Notes: a model not told the origin generated them from the letters alone. A stretch of DNA of 64,000 bases from Paenibacillus sp. PL2-23 (GCF_040834005.1 NZ_CP162129.1:2566001-2630000); one strand, 5' to 3'; shown: positions 26,288 through 35,662, numbered from the stretch's first letter. Translations and numbers: made by a program.

Positions 26288-26517
26288 ACGATATTCGCTC
26301 CGTTCGGCACATTCACATTGTCCTGAAGGTCGGGATCCAATGAGTTGGTAGCGCTGACGGCGTTATTGGAATTCGTCAGGCTGCCCGTCAAAAAGGAGCC
26401 GGAGCCCGCATATGTCTTGGAGTTGCTGGAAGGCGAAACCTGGAGCGTGTCGCCGAACTGGACGATGGAGCCTGATCCTACGCTTACGACTTTGACAAAA
26501 CCGACTACGGCTGGCAT
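26284..26517 (-). CDS. gerPA: Spore germination protein GerPA (GerPA/GerPF family)
   Basis: 77 residues. MPAVVGFVKVVSVGSGSIVQFGDTLQVSPSSNSKTYAGSGSFLTGS is shared by the paralogues GerPA and GerPF; position at the head of the operon favours GerPA, but no separate gerPF is present in the cluster and this protein might serve both roles (inference). GGGAGTGATACGCT precedes the ATG at 26517. A candidate sigma-K promoter lies 34 bases upstream. Confidence 0.88.
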   Translation of the reverse strand: MPAVVGFVKVVSVGSGSIVQFGDTLQVSPSSNSKTYAGSGSFLTGSLTNSNNAVSATNSLDPDLQDNVNVPNGANIV

Positions 26518-26550
26518 AGCGTATCACTCCCATTCATGTCATCTCTCCTA

Positions 26551-26578
26551 TAGTCTATGCGGCATTCGCCCAGAGGTG
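26551..26578 (-). promoter_or_regulatory. Candidate sigma-K promoter of the gerP operon
   Basis: On the minus strand CACC (26578-26575), a 15-bp spacer and CATAGACTA (26559-26551). This fits the sigma-K pattern AC...CATA---TA. The B. subtilis gerP operon is known to be transcribed in the mother cell by sigma-K. Confidence 0.55.
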
Positions 26579-26655
26579 ACTTCCTGGTAAGTATCGTAAC
26601 GCTGGGCATTCGCATATGCTGGCTTATGAGCGCCGGGAGGGTGGTGAACGCGTGT

Positions 26656-27087
26656 ATGTCTTCGAATTGGGATGACCTGGAGAGATGGATGGAGGGGCAG
26701 CAGCTGCCAAGAGGCTTTGAGGTGCTGCGCGAGCCGGATTGGGTGGAGCGATTCGTCAGAAGAATGATGACCAAATCGCTGCCCGAAATCGCTGGCCGTA
26801 TAACCGGCACGGGAGCCGCCGCAACCAAGGAATCCAAACAATATATTAGCGTCACGCTGAAGCTGCCGCCCGGCACGGAGCAAGGATCGCTTCGCGTATT
26901 GGTGAGAGAGGACGCTCTGCGTATTGAAGGCCTGCCAGGCGGCAAGCATGAGCTTGTCAGATTGCCTAAGCTGGTGAAGCCCCGGGTTTGCCGGGCAAGT
27001 GTCAGCGAAGGCACCCTTCACGTGAAGCTGCGGAAAAGAGCAGGCTCGCGAATGTTCCATGAGCATGCGGTTCATTGGTTGAAATAG
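26656..27087 (+). CDS. Hsp20/alpha-crystallin-like protein, possibly spore-coat associated
   Basis: 143 residues. The C-terminal part reads like a degenerate alpha-crystallin domain (QYISVTLKLPPGTEQGSLRVLVREDALRIEGLPGG, then KPRVCRASVSEGTLHVKLRKR). The N-terminus is helical (DLERWMEGQQLPRGFEVLREPDWVERFVRRMM). Hsp20-like CotP/CotM proteins occur in spore coats, and the divergent gerP operon makes a sporulation role plausible (inference). The ATG at 26656 sits 15 bases from GGGAGG, so the start is not certain; no better one is seen. Confidence 0.65.
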   Translation: MSSNWDDLERWMEGQQLPRGFEVLREPDWVERFVRRMMTKSLPEIAGRITGTGAAATKESKQYISVTLKLPPGTEQGSLRVLVREDALRIEGLPGGKHELVRLPKLVKPRVCRASVSEGTLHVKLRKRAGSRMFHEHAVHWLK

Positions 27088-27115
27088 GCAGGGTGCGGCG
27101 AGCCACCTGCCTATT
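27083..27115 (+). terminator. Hairpin at the stop codon of the Hsp20-like gene
   Basis: AATAGGCAGG and CCTGCCTATT form a perfect 10-bp stem that includes the TAG stop codon. There is no T-tract, so it may act as an RNA-stabilising end rather than a full terminator. Confidence 0.45.
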
Positions 27116-27162
27116 CATGCTGGAATTGTCACATAATCGACGGAATTCGAGTCGCGTAAAGC

Positions 27163-27191
27163 TGGATAATAAGCGGGGCTTCCCTTATAAT
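27163..27191 (+). promoter_or_regulatory. Probable sigma-A promoter of the small membrane gene pair
   Basis: TGGATA (27163-27168), a 17-bp spacer and a perfect TATAAT (27186-27191), 43 bp before the likely GTG start at 27234. Confidence 0.6.
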
Positions 27192-27233
27192 GGCTAGTGG
27201 AGTGTACCTATTGGGACTAAAGGGGTGTCGTTC

Positions 27234-27434
27234 GTGTCATTGGTAGATGTAAGCAGTGTGTCTGCTTCGTTATTTATACTTGGCGTCGTTTTTTTGTTGC
27301 TTATATTCGGACTTCTAAGTCTGGGCATTCTGCGTATGTTCCAGCAGAAATTCAGGACAGGCTGGTTCTGCTTCGCCGGAGCGATCATCAGCTTCAGCGT
27401 GTTTATGTTTATTTTGAACAAATGGTACGTATAG
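27234..27434 (+). CDS. Small two-helix membrane protein
   Basis: 66 residues, mostly hydrophobic: SASLFILGVVFLLLIFGLLSLGILRMFQ and TGWFCFAGAIISFSVFMFILNKWYV form two membrane helices joined by a short basic loop (QQKFR). The GTG at 27234 is 9 bases from AAAGGGG; an in-frame GTG at 27225 is too close to that site. It is followed after 13 bp by a second small membrane gene. I recognise no family. Confidence 0.62.
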   Translation: MSLVDVSSVSASLFILGVVFLLLIFGLLSLGILRMFQQKFRTGWFCFAGAIISFSVFMFILNKWYV

Positions 27435-27447
27435 CGGAGGTTTGAAC

Positions 27448-27672
27448 ATGTTCTGGACTGCGGTGTGGTTTGTTGTCAACATGCTGTTCGTCGCGTCGCT
27501 GATCATATGCTTGTTCATGCAGAGAGCGGTTACGATCGGAAGGCTGCAGGAGGCATCAGAGGATCGGGTGAAGACGCTGAAGGGCAGACGAAATGTGATG
27601 GCGGCAATCGCTGTGCTGCTATTCGCGGCGATGTGCGCCAGCATCGTTATTAATATGAAAGTGAACGGTTAA
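27448..27672 (+). CDS. Small two-helix membrane protein
   Basis: 74 residues with helices WTAVWFVVNMLFVASLIICLFM and VMAAIAVLLFAAMCASIVINM separated by a charged stretch (RLQEASEDRVKTLKGRR). The ATG at 27448 follows GCGGAGG by 7 bases; a TTG at 27442 is less likely. It forms a two-gene unit with the preceding small membrane protein and ends in a clear terminator. Function unknown. Confidence 0.62.
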   Translation: MFWTAVWFVVNMLFVASLIICLFMQRAVTIGRLQEASEDRVKTLKGRRNVMAAIAVLLFAAMCASIVINMKVNG

Positions 27673-27687
27673 CAGGCTGTTCATACC

Positions 27688-27716
27688 GGCTCTCATTGAC
27701 GAGAGCTTTTTTTTTG
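27688..27716 (+). terminator. Intrinsic terminator before zur
   Basis: GCTCTC-ATTGAC-GAGAGC followed by nine T residues. Confidence 0.88.
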
Positions 27717-27726
27717 GGCATTATGA

Positions 27727-27741
27727 GAATAGAATCTATTC
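27727..27741. promoter_or_regulatory. Perfect 6-3-6 dyad before zur
   Basis: GAATAG-AAT-CTATTC lies 17 bases before the zur ATG. It does not match the Zur box consensus, but the position would suit autoregulation or another metal regulator (inference). Confidence 0.35.
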
Positions 27742-27758
27742 AATTCGGAGGATCTGCT

Positions 27759-28196
27759 ATGCAAACTGTAGAAGAAATCGTCGGGCGAATGTCGAGTCGC
27801 GGCTTGCGCGTAACAGACCAGCGGAAGACGCTCGCCAAGCTGTTCGCGGATACGCCAGGCTATCTGTCACCGAAGGATGTCTATGAATATATGGGGAAAA
27901 CGTATTCTGGTCTCAGCTTCGATACGGTGTACCGGAATTTGCGCGTGATGGAGGAGCTGGGCGTCCTTGAACAGATTATGTTTGAGGATGGCGTCAAATT
28001 CAAGCTGCACTGCCGGGAGGAGCATCATCATCACCATATGATTTGCCTGCAATGCGGCCATACGTATCCCATCACCTTCTGCCCCATGGAGCAGACAGCC
28101 ATTCCGCAGGACTTCCGCGTCGTTAAGCATAAATTCGAGGTATTCGGCTATTGCAAGGATTGTGCCCAGGAAGAAGCGGCAGCGCCGCAGGCATGA
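27759..28196 (+). CDS. zur: Zinc-responsive repressor Zur (Fur family)
   Basis: 145 residues. The N-terminal winged helix contains [30 protein letters not shown] and [21 protein letters not shown]. The C-terminal dimerisation domain has [25 protein letters not shown] and [12 protein letters not shown], whose two CxxC pairs bind structural zinc. The FxCPM and HKFE-x-x-G-x-C features fit Zur better than Fur or PerR. GGAGGATCTGCT precedes the ATG at 27759. A Zur-box-bearing zinc uptake operon starts 2.6 kb downstream, consistent with the assignment. Confidence 0.87.
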   Translation: MQTVEEIVGRMSSRGLRVTDQRKTLAKLFADTPGYLSPKDVYEYMGKTYSGLSFDTVYRNLRVMEELGVLEQIMFEDGVKFKLHCREEHHHHHMICLQCGHTYPITFCPMEQTAIPQDFRVVKHKFEVFGYCKDCAQEEAAAPQA

Positions 28197-28429
28197 CGGA
28201 GCGGGGCAGAAGCGTAATGGTTCGCCGGGTTGTCCAGGCGCCGATTCATGTTTACCGCAAAGTGATCTCGCCCATCCTGCCGCCCTCCTGCCGGTTCTAT
28301 CCGACATGCTCCGCATACGCGCTGGAAGCCATTGAACGCCATGGCGCGGCGAAGGGTACATGGCTGGCGGCGAAACGAATCGCGAGATGCCATCCCTTCC
28401 ATCCGGGCGGTTATGATCCCGTGCCGTAG
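28193..28429 (+). CDS. yidD: Membrane protein insertion efficiency factor YidD
   Basis: 78 residues with the YidD hallmark [35 protein letters not shown] and [13 protein letters not shown]. It assists YidC-mediated membrane insertion and sits at the inner membrane through an amphipathic N-terminus. The ATG at 28193 overlaps the zur stop (ATGA), implying coupled translation; an ATG at 28217 giving 70 residues is the main alternative and corresponds to the usual N-terminus. Confidence 0.88.
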   Translation: MTERGRSVMVRRVVQAPIHVYRKVISPILPPSCRFYPTCSAYALEAIERHGAAKGTWLAAKRIARCHPFHPGGYDPVP

Positions 28430-28437
28430 AGCTCGCC

Positions 28438-28467
28438 TTGACAGCGGGGCGCCGGATTCGGTATATT
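28438..28467 (+). promoter_or_regulatory. Sigma-A promoter of the metG T-box leader
   Basis: Perfect TTGACA (28438-28443), an 18-bp spacer and TATATT (28462-28467); transcription should begin near 28474. Confidence 0.78.
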
Positions 28468-28473
28468 TTATTC

Positions 28474-28760
28474 AATATAGTTGCCAGTGAATGGATGAGT
28501 ACAGCGGAGAGCCCTTCGCAGAGAGCCGGGCAGTACGGTGAAAGCCGGCAAGGGATGAAGCTGGAAGATGGTCCGGGAGGCACTCTGTTCGAGCCAGGCG
28601 CTTCAGGCGCAGGGTAAGGATGGGGCGTATCGTCCGCGTTAAGGACGCTGCCGTCGACGGACGGCGCATGAAGCGGCAACGCGAGCAGTAAGCGCGGCCG
28701 GAAGTTGGGTGGCACCACGTGAGCTAAGCGCTCTCGTCCCATGATGGACGGGAGCTTTTT
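28474..28760 (+). promoter_or_regulatory. T-box riboswitch controlling metG
   Basis: Long structured leader between the promoter and metG. The conserved T-box sequence GAAGTTGGGTGGCACCACG (about 28701-28719) is present, where the UGGN element pairs with the uncharged tRNA acceptor end. The 5' part holds Stem I with GGATGAGTACAGCGGAGAG (K-turn region). ATG triplets at 28555 and 28568 on the 3' side are candidates for the methionine specifier codon. Uncharged tRNA-Met should favour the antiterminator over the terminator at 28730-28760. Confidence 0.92.
28730..28760 (+). terminator. T-box attenuator terminator
   Basis: GCTCTCGTCC (28730-28739), loop CATGAT and GGACGGGAGC (28746-28755) form a 10-bp stem followed by five T residues. 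It is the terminator arm of the metG riboswitch. Confidence 0.9.
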
Positions 28761-28780
28761 GTGTTTTCTGGAACATTTGA

Positions 28781-30793
<2,013 letters not shown>

Positions 30794-30821
30794 TCACAAG
30801 GAGCAATTCCAATATTTATCG

Positions 30822-30850
30822 TTGACAGGCTGTTGTATCCATCATATAAT
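30822..30850 (+). promoter_or_regulatory. Consensus sigma-A promoter of the zinc uptake operon
   Basis: TTGACA (30822-30827), a 17-bp spacer and TATAAT (30845-30850): both hexamers match consensus perfectly. The Zur box begins 6 bases after the -10, covering the transcription start. Confidence 0.9.
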
Positions 30851-30855
30851 TCGAA

Positions 30856-30872
30856 ACGTAATCATAACGATT
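30856..30872. promoter_or_regulatory. Zur box
   Basis: ACGTAATCATAACGATT agrees with the Bacillus Zur operator core (TCGTAATNATTACGATT) at all but two defined positions. It covers the expected +1 of the znuA promoter, so Zur-Zn should block initiation when zinc is plentiful. Confidence 0.82.
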
Positions 30873-30902
30873 ACTAAAAAGATAGTATCGGAGTGTATGG
30901 AG

Positions 30903-31949
30903 ATGCGACATCAAATAAACGCGGCCATTGCGGCTGCAATTCTTATGTTGCTGCTTGCGGGCTGCGGCGGTTCCAATAACGACAATAACTCGGCTGCTGA
31001 GGGTACAGCCAATGCGACGGCTTCGCCGACGACAGGCGCAACCACAGCCCCGACTGCCGCAACGGAGGAGCCAACGCCTGCCCCAGAGCCTGCCCTGAAG
31101 GTGGTTACAAGCTTTTACCCGCTTTATTTCCTAGCGAGTGAAATCGGGGGAGAGCGAGCTGAGGTTGTGAACCTCATTGCCGCAGGCATCGAGCCGCATG
31201 ATTGGACGCCGAAGAGCCGTGATTTGACGGTGGCGTCTGAGGCTGAGTTGCTGCTGTATCATGGGGTAGGCCTGGAGCAGTGGATGGATAACTTCCAGAA
31301 GGGACTGTCCAAGGACAGCAGCGTAGCGATCAAGGAGATGAGCGTCGGCATTCCGTTACTGGACGCAGACGAGGAGAGCACCTCGCATGATGAGCACGCT
31401 CATGAGCACGAGCATGGACATGACCATGCGATTGATCCCCATACCTGGGTCAGTCCCAAGTCGGCCATTATTCTTGCCGGCAATGTAAAAGACGCGCTGA
31501 TCGAAGCCGATGCCGACAACCGGGAATATTATGAAGCTAACTATGAAGCGCTGCTTGGCAAGCTGCAGAAGCTGGATGCGGATTATGAATCGGCCCTCAA
31601 GTCCGTTACGCAAAAAAACCTGGTTGTGTCCCATCAAGCGTTCGGCTACCTGGCCCATGATTACGGCCTTAAGCAGGTCGCTATAATGGGTCTAAGCCCA
31701 GAGGCGGAGCCAAAGGCGCAGGACCTGCTCCGTATCGCGAAGTTCGTGAAGGAAAACGGCGTTCGTTATGTGTTTTTCGAGGAGCTGGTGTCTGATCAGC
31801 TGGCCAAGACGCTCGCGAGCGAGGCGGATGTGGACACGATGGTGCTGAATCCGCTGGAAGGCTTGACCAAGGAGCAGGAGAAGGCGGGAGAGACCTATCT
31901 GTCTCTTATGGAACGAAACTTGCAAAATTTGATTCAAGGCTTACAATAA
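30903..31949 (+). CDS. znuA: Zinc ABC transporter substrate-binding lipoprotein (ZnuA/AdcA type)
   Basis: 348-residue cluster A-I binding protein. A lipoprotein signal peptide with lipobox LLAGC is followed by a long Thr/Ala/Pro-rich linker (about residues 35-65). The mature domain (VVTSFYPLYFLASEIGGERAEVVNLIAAGIEPHDWTPKSRD) carries the metal His and a His-rich loop (HDEHAHEHEHGHDHAIDPH) typical of zinc rather than manganese binders. The ATG at 30903 is preferred over 30897 on spacing from GGAG. Probably repressed by Zur through the box upstream; first gene of znuA-znuC-znuB. Confidence 0.92.
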   Translation: MRHQINAAIAAAILMLLLAGCGGSNNDNNSAAEGTANATASPTTGATTAPTAATEEPTPAPEPALKVVTSFYPLYFLASEIGGERAEVVNLIAAGIEPHDWTPKSRDLTVASEAELLLYHGVGLEQWMDNFQKGLSKDSSVAIKEMSVGIPLLDADEESTSHDEHAHEHEHGHDHAIDPHTWVSPKSAIILAGNVKDALIEADADNREYYEANYEALLGKLQKLDADYESALKSVTQKNLVVSHQAFGYLAHDYGLKQVAIMGLSPEAEPKAQDLLRIAKFVKENGVRYVFFEELVSDQLAKTLASEADVDTMVLNPLEGLTKEQEKAGETYLSLMERNLQNLIQGLQ

Positions 31950-31965
31950 AGAGGATTGCGAATGG

Positions 31966-31992
31966 CGGAGCTGACCCACAGCTCCACTTTTT
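31966..31992 (+). terminator. Weak intra-operon attenuator hairpin between znuA and znuC
   Basis: GGAGCTG-ACCCA-CAGCTCC followed by AC and five T residues. The 7-bp stem suggests partial termination that would keep the lipoprotein in excess over the ATPase and permease (inference). Confidence 0.5.
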
Positions 31993-32012
31993 GCTGTAAG
32001 GAGGGAAAGTCC

Positions 32013-32837
32013 ATGCCAGAGCTTCAGACAATGAAAAACGTCGATGCAAGCTGCCATCGCGAGGTCATAAGCGTGGAGGGAGTGTCGTTCTCGTACCAGA
32101 ACAAGCTGGTGCTGCAGGATGTCAGCTTCGGCGTCAAGGAGCGGGATTTCATTGGCTTGATCGGAGCCAATGGCGCCGGCAAGACGACGCTGCTCCGTAT
32201 GATCGTTGGACTGCTTAAGCCAAGCGCGGGACAAATTCGTTTGTTCGGACAGCCCCTGCAGTCGTTCAAGGATTGGGAGCGAGTGGGCTATGTGCCACAG
32301 AAGAACGCGCTGAACCCGCAATTTCCGGCGACGGTGCGAGAGGTGGTGCTGTCCGGCTTATACGGGAGCAAAGGCTTGTTCAAGCGACTGTCCAAAGCGG
32401 ATCACACCAAGGCGGAGGACGCTCTGGACGCGATGGGCATTATGGATCTGCACGAGAAGAAGATCGGCCAGCTGTCCGGCGGACAGCAGCAGCGGGTATT
32501 TCTGGCGCGAGCGCTCATTAACAATCCATCGCTTCTCATACTGGACGAGCCCACTGTCGGCATTGATGCCGAAACTCAGGAAAGCTTCTTTCATATGATC
32601 AAGCATATGCATCAGCATCATAATATGACGTTCCTAATGGTTACACACGATATGGAGATGATTCGCAATTATCTGGGCCAGGAGCCTGCGTCTTCCGCAG
32701 GCAAGCTGAAGTTTCATATTCGCCATTCGCATGACACCCAGAACTGCGTCGAAAGCGATTTGGCGCATAGTCTCAAGGAGCTGAGGGAGCAGATGGACAG
32801 CGGGAGAGAGGTTGTTTTGGTTGGAGATCGTAACTAG
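32013..32837 (+). CDS. znuC: Zinc ABC transporter ATP-binding protein
   Basis: 274 residues. Walker A GANGAGKTT, signature LSGGQQQRVFLARAL, Walker B LLILDEPTVGID and the switch His (MVTHD) are all present, in the arrangement of ZnuC/AdcC ATPases. AAGGAGGGAAAGTCC precedes the ATG at 32013. The last 17 bases overlap the permease gene. Couples ATP hydrolysis to zinc import with the ZnuB dimer. Confidence 0.93.
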   Translation: MPELQTMKNVDASCHREVISVEGVSFSYQNKLVLQDVSFGVKERDFIGLIGANGAGKTTLLRMIVGLLKPSAGQIRLFGQPLQSFKDWERVGYVPQKNALNPQFPATVREVVLSGLYGSKGLFKRLSKADHTKAEDALDAMGIMDLHEKKIGQLSGGQQQRVFLARALINNPSLLILDEPTVGIDAETQESFFHMIKHMHQHHNMTFLMVTHDMEMIRNYLGQEPASSAGKLKFHIRHSHDTQNCVESDLAHSLKELREQMDSGREVVLVGDRN

Positions 32838-33627
32838 CGAGTTTTTTCAAAGAGCGCTGCTTGGCGGCCTGCTGATTGGCATTACAGCGCCGCTTATGGG
32901 ATTTTTCCTTGTGCTGCGCAGGTTGTCCATGATTGGAGATGCCTTGTCTCATGTAGCCATTGCGGGAGTGGCGCTTGGTTTTCTAACCAATCTCTACCCC
33001 ATTGCTGTGGGATTGCTGTTCGCGATTGCGGCATCCTTCGCGATTGAGAAGCTGCGCAAGGCGTACAAGACCTACGCCGAGTTGTCCCTGGCTATTATTA
33101 TGGCGGGCGGGATTGGCCTGGCATCCATTCTATTCACCGCTGGGGACAGCATGATGGACGTCAACAGCTACCTGTTCGGCAGCATCTATACGCTGGACGG
33201 GACGGATTTGTATACAATTGGCATTGTGACGGCAATCGTGCTTATTGTAATGATCTCGCAATCCAAAGCGCTGTTCCTGCTTACCTTCGACGAGGAGGCG
33301 GCTTCTGTCAGCGGCTTGCCCGTCCGATACTATAATGTTATGATTAGCGTGCTTACGGCTCTGGTCATAAGCGTGGCCATCAAGATTGTCGGGGCGCTGC
33401 TGGTGTCAGCCTTGCTTACCATACCTGCTGCCTGCAGCCTGATTATCGCAAGAAGCTTCAGGTCAGGCATGATGATCGTTATTGCTGTTGGGGAGCTGGC
33501 CGTCATTGCCGGACTTATGATTGCCGGCGTCTGGAACCTGGCTCCGGGAGGCACCATTGTCCTGCTGCTTATTGCAATGCTGCTGCTGCTCCTGCTGTTC
33601 AAACGAAGCTTCCGCGCAGGCGGGTAG
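32821..33627 (+). CDS. znuB: Zinc ABC transporter permease
   Basis: 268 residues of the ABC-3 permease family with about eight membrane helices; the ATPase-contact segment is RRLSMIGDALSHVAIAGVALGF. A TTG at 32821 is 10 bases from GGGAGAGAGG; another TTG at 32812 would add three residues but lies against the ribosome binding site. It overlaps znuC and ends the operon; ccdA begins 38 bp later on the same strand and may be co-transcribed. Confidence 0.92.
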   Translation: MEIVTSEFFQRALLGGLLIGITAPLMGFFLVLRRLSMIGDALSHVAIAGVALGFLTNLYPIAVGLLFAIAASFAIEKLRKAYKTYAELSLAIIMAGGIGLASILFTAGDSMMDVNSYLFGSIYTLDGTDLYTIGIVTAIVLIVMISQSKALFLLTFDEEAASVSGLPVRYYNVMISVLTALVISVAIKIVGALLVSALLTIPAACSLIIARSFRSGMMIVIAVGELAVIAGLMIAGVWNLAPGGTIVLLLIAMLLLLLLFKRSFRAGG

Positions 33628-33665
33628 TCGGCGACACGAGACACGCCAGAGAGAGGTGTTCAAGC

Positions 33666-34382
33666 TTGACTGACGTTAATATGTGGCTGGCATTCGGAGC
33701 GGGATTCGCTTCCTTCGTTTCCCCCTGCTGTCTGCCCTTGTACCCGTCTTATTTGTCCTACATAACCGGCATATCCGTCGCAGAGCTGAAGGACGCCCAG
33801 CGTATGACCGCCAAAAAACGCATGCTCATGATGACGCATACGTTGTTTTTTGTGCTGGGCTTCTGCACGGTCTATTACACGCTTGGATACGGAACAAACG
33901 TATTCAGCGAGTTTTTCAGCGAATATAACGTCCTTATTCGGCAATTATCGGCTATTCTGATTATATTGATGGGCTTGTTCCTTATGGGTATATTCCAGCC
34001 GCGTCTGCTGATGAAGGAGCGCAGAATGGACTTTGTGCCCAAAAAAGCGAGCTACGTTGGCTCATTCATATTCGGAATTGGCTTCTCCGCGGGCTGGACC
34101 CCATGCATCGGTCCGGCTTTGACAGCCATCCTTGGCCTTGCGGCTTCGGAGCCAGGCACATGGTTTACCTTGACTACCGCTTATGCTCTCGGCTTTGCGA
34201 TTCCTTTTTTTGTGCTTGCTTTTTTCCTGGGCACGGCCAAGTGGATTCTTCGCTACTCCTCGCTCGTGATGAAAATCGGCGGCGCCGTAATGATTCTGAT
34301 GGGCATTCTTCTCTTCACGGATCAAATGACCAAAATTACGATTTGGCTTAACCTGATTACGCCGGAATGGATGAAGTTTTAG
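33666..34382 (+). CDS. ccdA: Cytochrome c biogenesis protein CcdA
   Basis: 238 residues with six membrane helices. It carries the DsbD/CcdA cysteine motifs FVSPCCLPLYPSYLSYI near the N-terminus and SAGWTPCIGPAL in the fourth helix, which move reducing equivalents across the membrane. The start is a TTG at 33666, eight bases behind GAGAGGTG. In B. subtilis ccdA serves both cytochrome c maturation and spore cortex formation. No cytochrome genes are adjacent here. It ends one base before the splB stop on the other strand. Confidence 0.9.
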   Translation: MTDVNMWLAFGAGFASFVSPCCLPLYPSYLSYITGISVAELKDAQRMTAKKRMLMMTHTLFFVLGFCTVYYTLGYGTNVFSEFFSEYNVLIRQLSAILIILMGLFLMGIFQPRLLMKERRMDFVPKKASYVGSFIFGIGFSAGWTPCIGPALTAILGLAASEPGTWFTLTTAYALGFAIPFFVLAFFLGTAKWILRYSSLVMKIGGAVMILMGILLFTDQMTKITIWLNLITPEWMKF

Positions 34383-35453
34383 TCATGTGAAGTATTCGAT
34401 TCGCGATTCTGGAAAACGCTCGAAGACGTGCTCCGATATAAACATGCGGAGCGCGTCCGCTTGTTCGTCGGGATACACATATTTGCCTTGCCCCCAGCGT
34501 CCCCATTTGTATTTGCGCTTCTCGATATCCATCTCAAGCTTTGTTTTGGGATACCGTTTTTCGATCACGTTTTTGGCTGTTTTAGTGAAGCGGTGCTGGA
34601 TCAGCTCGAAGGTCAGATCCCCTCTCGCGTCATGAGGCAGCGCTTGATCCAAGGACTCCAGCAGCTCGGCGTAACCTTCCTGCCAGCCCTCGTGCCAAAT
34701 AATGGGCGCAATAATGAAGCCGATGGGGTAGCCTGCAGCGGCGCATTTGGCAGCCGCTTCGATCCGCTGCTCGAAACGCGACGTTTTGGGCTCGAAATGC
34801 TTGATGACGTATTTGCTGTTCACGCTGAACCGAATTCGCGTATGTCCGTTATGCTTGGCATCCAGCAACGAATCGACATGATGGAATTTCGTGACAAAGC
34901 GCAGCCTGCCCAAGGACTGATTCCCCATAAATTCAATGACCTCCCGCAAGCTTCCCGTAATGGGCTCCAGTCCTACAGGGTCCGAGGTGCAGGCGGCTTC
35001 AAACCGAGTGATTTCAGGCGCTCTTTCATCCAGATATCCCTGTGCAGCCTCCAGAATGTCGTCCATGTTAACGTAAACCCGAATATAAGGCTTCGCTCCC
35101 AGGGTGGTCTGCAGGTAGCAATAATGGCAATGGGCCATGCAGCCGGTTGCGATAGGGATCGCATATTCCGCTGAGGGCTTGGAGGTGTCAAATTTCAACG
35201 TTTTGCGAAGCCCTACAACTAATGTTTGCTTGGCGATCTTGTATTGCTCAAGCTCGGTGTCGCCCGGCAAATTGGTAATGCGGTTGTGGGAGGTGGTCAT
35301 ACGGTAAGGGATGCCTTCTCGGGTGACCCAATCGAAGATTTGGCGTCCCTTGGGATAATCAAGTGATGCCGGCTCGAAATACACAAGCTCAGGGACAAAG
35401 GAAAGTGACGAACGATCGACGCGAGGCGGCCGTTCTTGCAGCTGTTGAACCAT
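34383..35453 (-). CDS. splB: Spore photoproduct lyase
   Basis: Radical SAM enzyme that reverses the thymine dimer (spore photoproduct) formed by UV in dormant spores. 356 residues: the 4Fe-4S ligands are in ATGCMAHCHYCYLQT (C-x3-C-x2-C) and the conserved Cys of the H-atom return path is in RFEAACTSDPVGLEP. The remaining TIM-barrel motifs (RFVTKFHHVDSLL, RIRFSVNS) fit. No splA gene is adjacent. A candidate sigma-G promoter lies 51 bp upstream, matching forespore expression. Confidence 0.95.
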   Translation of the reverse strand: MVQQLQERPPRVDRSSLSFVPELVYFEPASLDYPKGRQIFDWVTREGIPYRMTTSHNRITNLPGDTELEQYKIAKQTLVVGLRKTLKFDTSKPSAEYAIPIATGCMAHCHYCYLQTTLGAKPYIRVYVNMDDILEAAQGYLDERAPEITRFEAACTSDPVGLEPITGSLREVIEFMGNQSLGRLRFVTKFHHVDSLLDAKHNGHTRIRFSVNSKYVIKHFEPKTSRFEQRIEAAAKCAAAGYPIGFIIAPIIWHEGWQEGYAELLESLDQALPHDARGDLTFELIQHRFTKTAKNVIEKRYPKTKLEMDIEKRKYKWGRWGQGKYVYPDEQADALRMFISEHVFERFPESRIEYFT

Positions 35454-35503
35454 GTGGGCGACCCCCTTGTAGGCTGTAGTGGCAATGAGTGCTCCTGTGC
35501 TGT

Positions 35504-35531
35504 TAGTATGCTTGCGGGCTGCCCTGTATAG
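35504..35531 (-). promoter_or_regulatory. Candidate sigma-G promoter of splB
   Basis: On the minus strand CTATA (35531-35527), a 16-bp spacer and CATACTA (35510-35504); the -10 is a perfect match to the sigma-G consensus. splAB of B. subtilis is a known sigma-G target. Confidence 0.55.
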
Positions 35532-35584
35532 TCTGGAAACTTCAAGCTTGGCCCCCGATAAGCGGCCGCTGTTCCCACTTCGGG

Positions 35585-35614
35585 TTGCAGACTGCAGGAA
35601 TTACAGTGTATGAT
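35585..35614 (+). promoter_or_regulatory. Probable sigma-A promoter of mntR
   Basis: TTGCAG (35585-35590), an 18-bp spacer ending in TG, and TATGAT (35609-35614), 49 bp before the mntR GTG. Confidence 0.6.
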
Positions 35615-35662
35615 ACTTAGAGCAACGCCGAGGCGTAGTAAGAATGGTTAGGAGGTTCTAAG

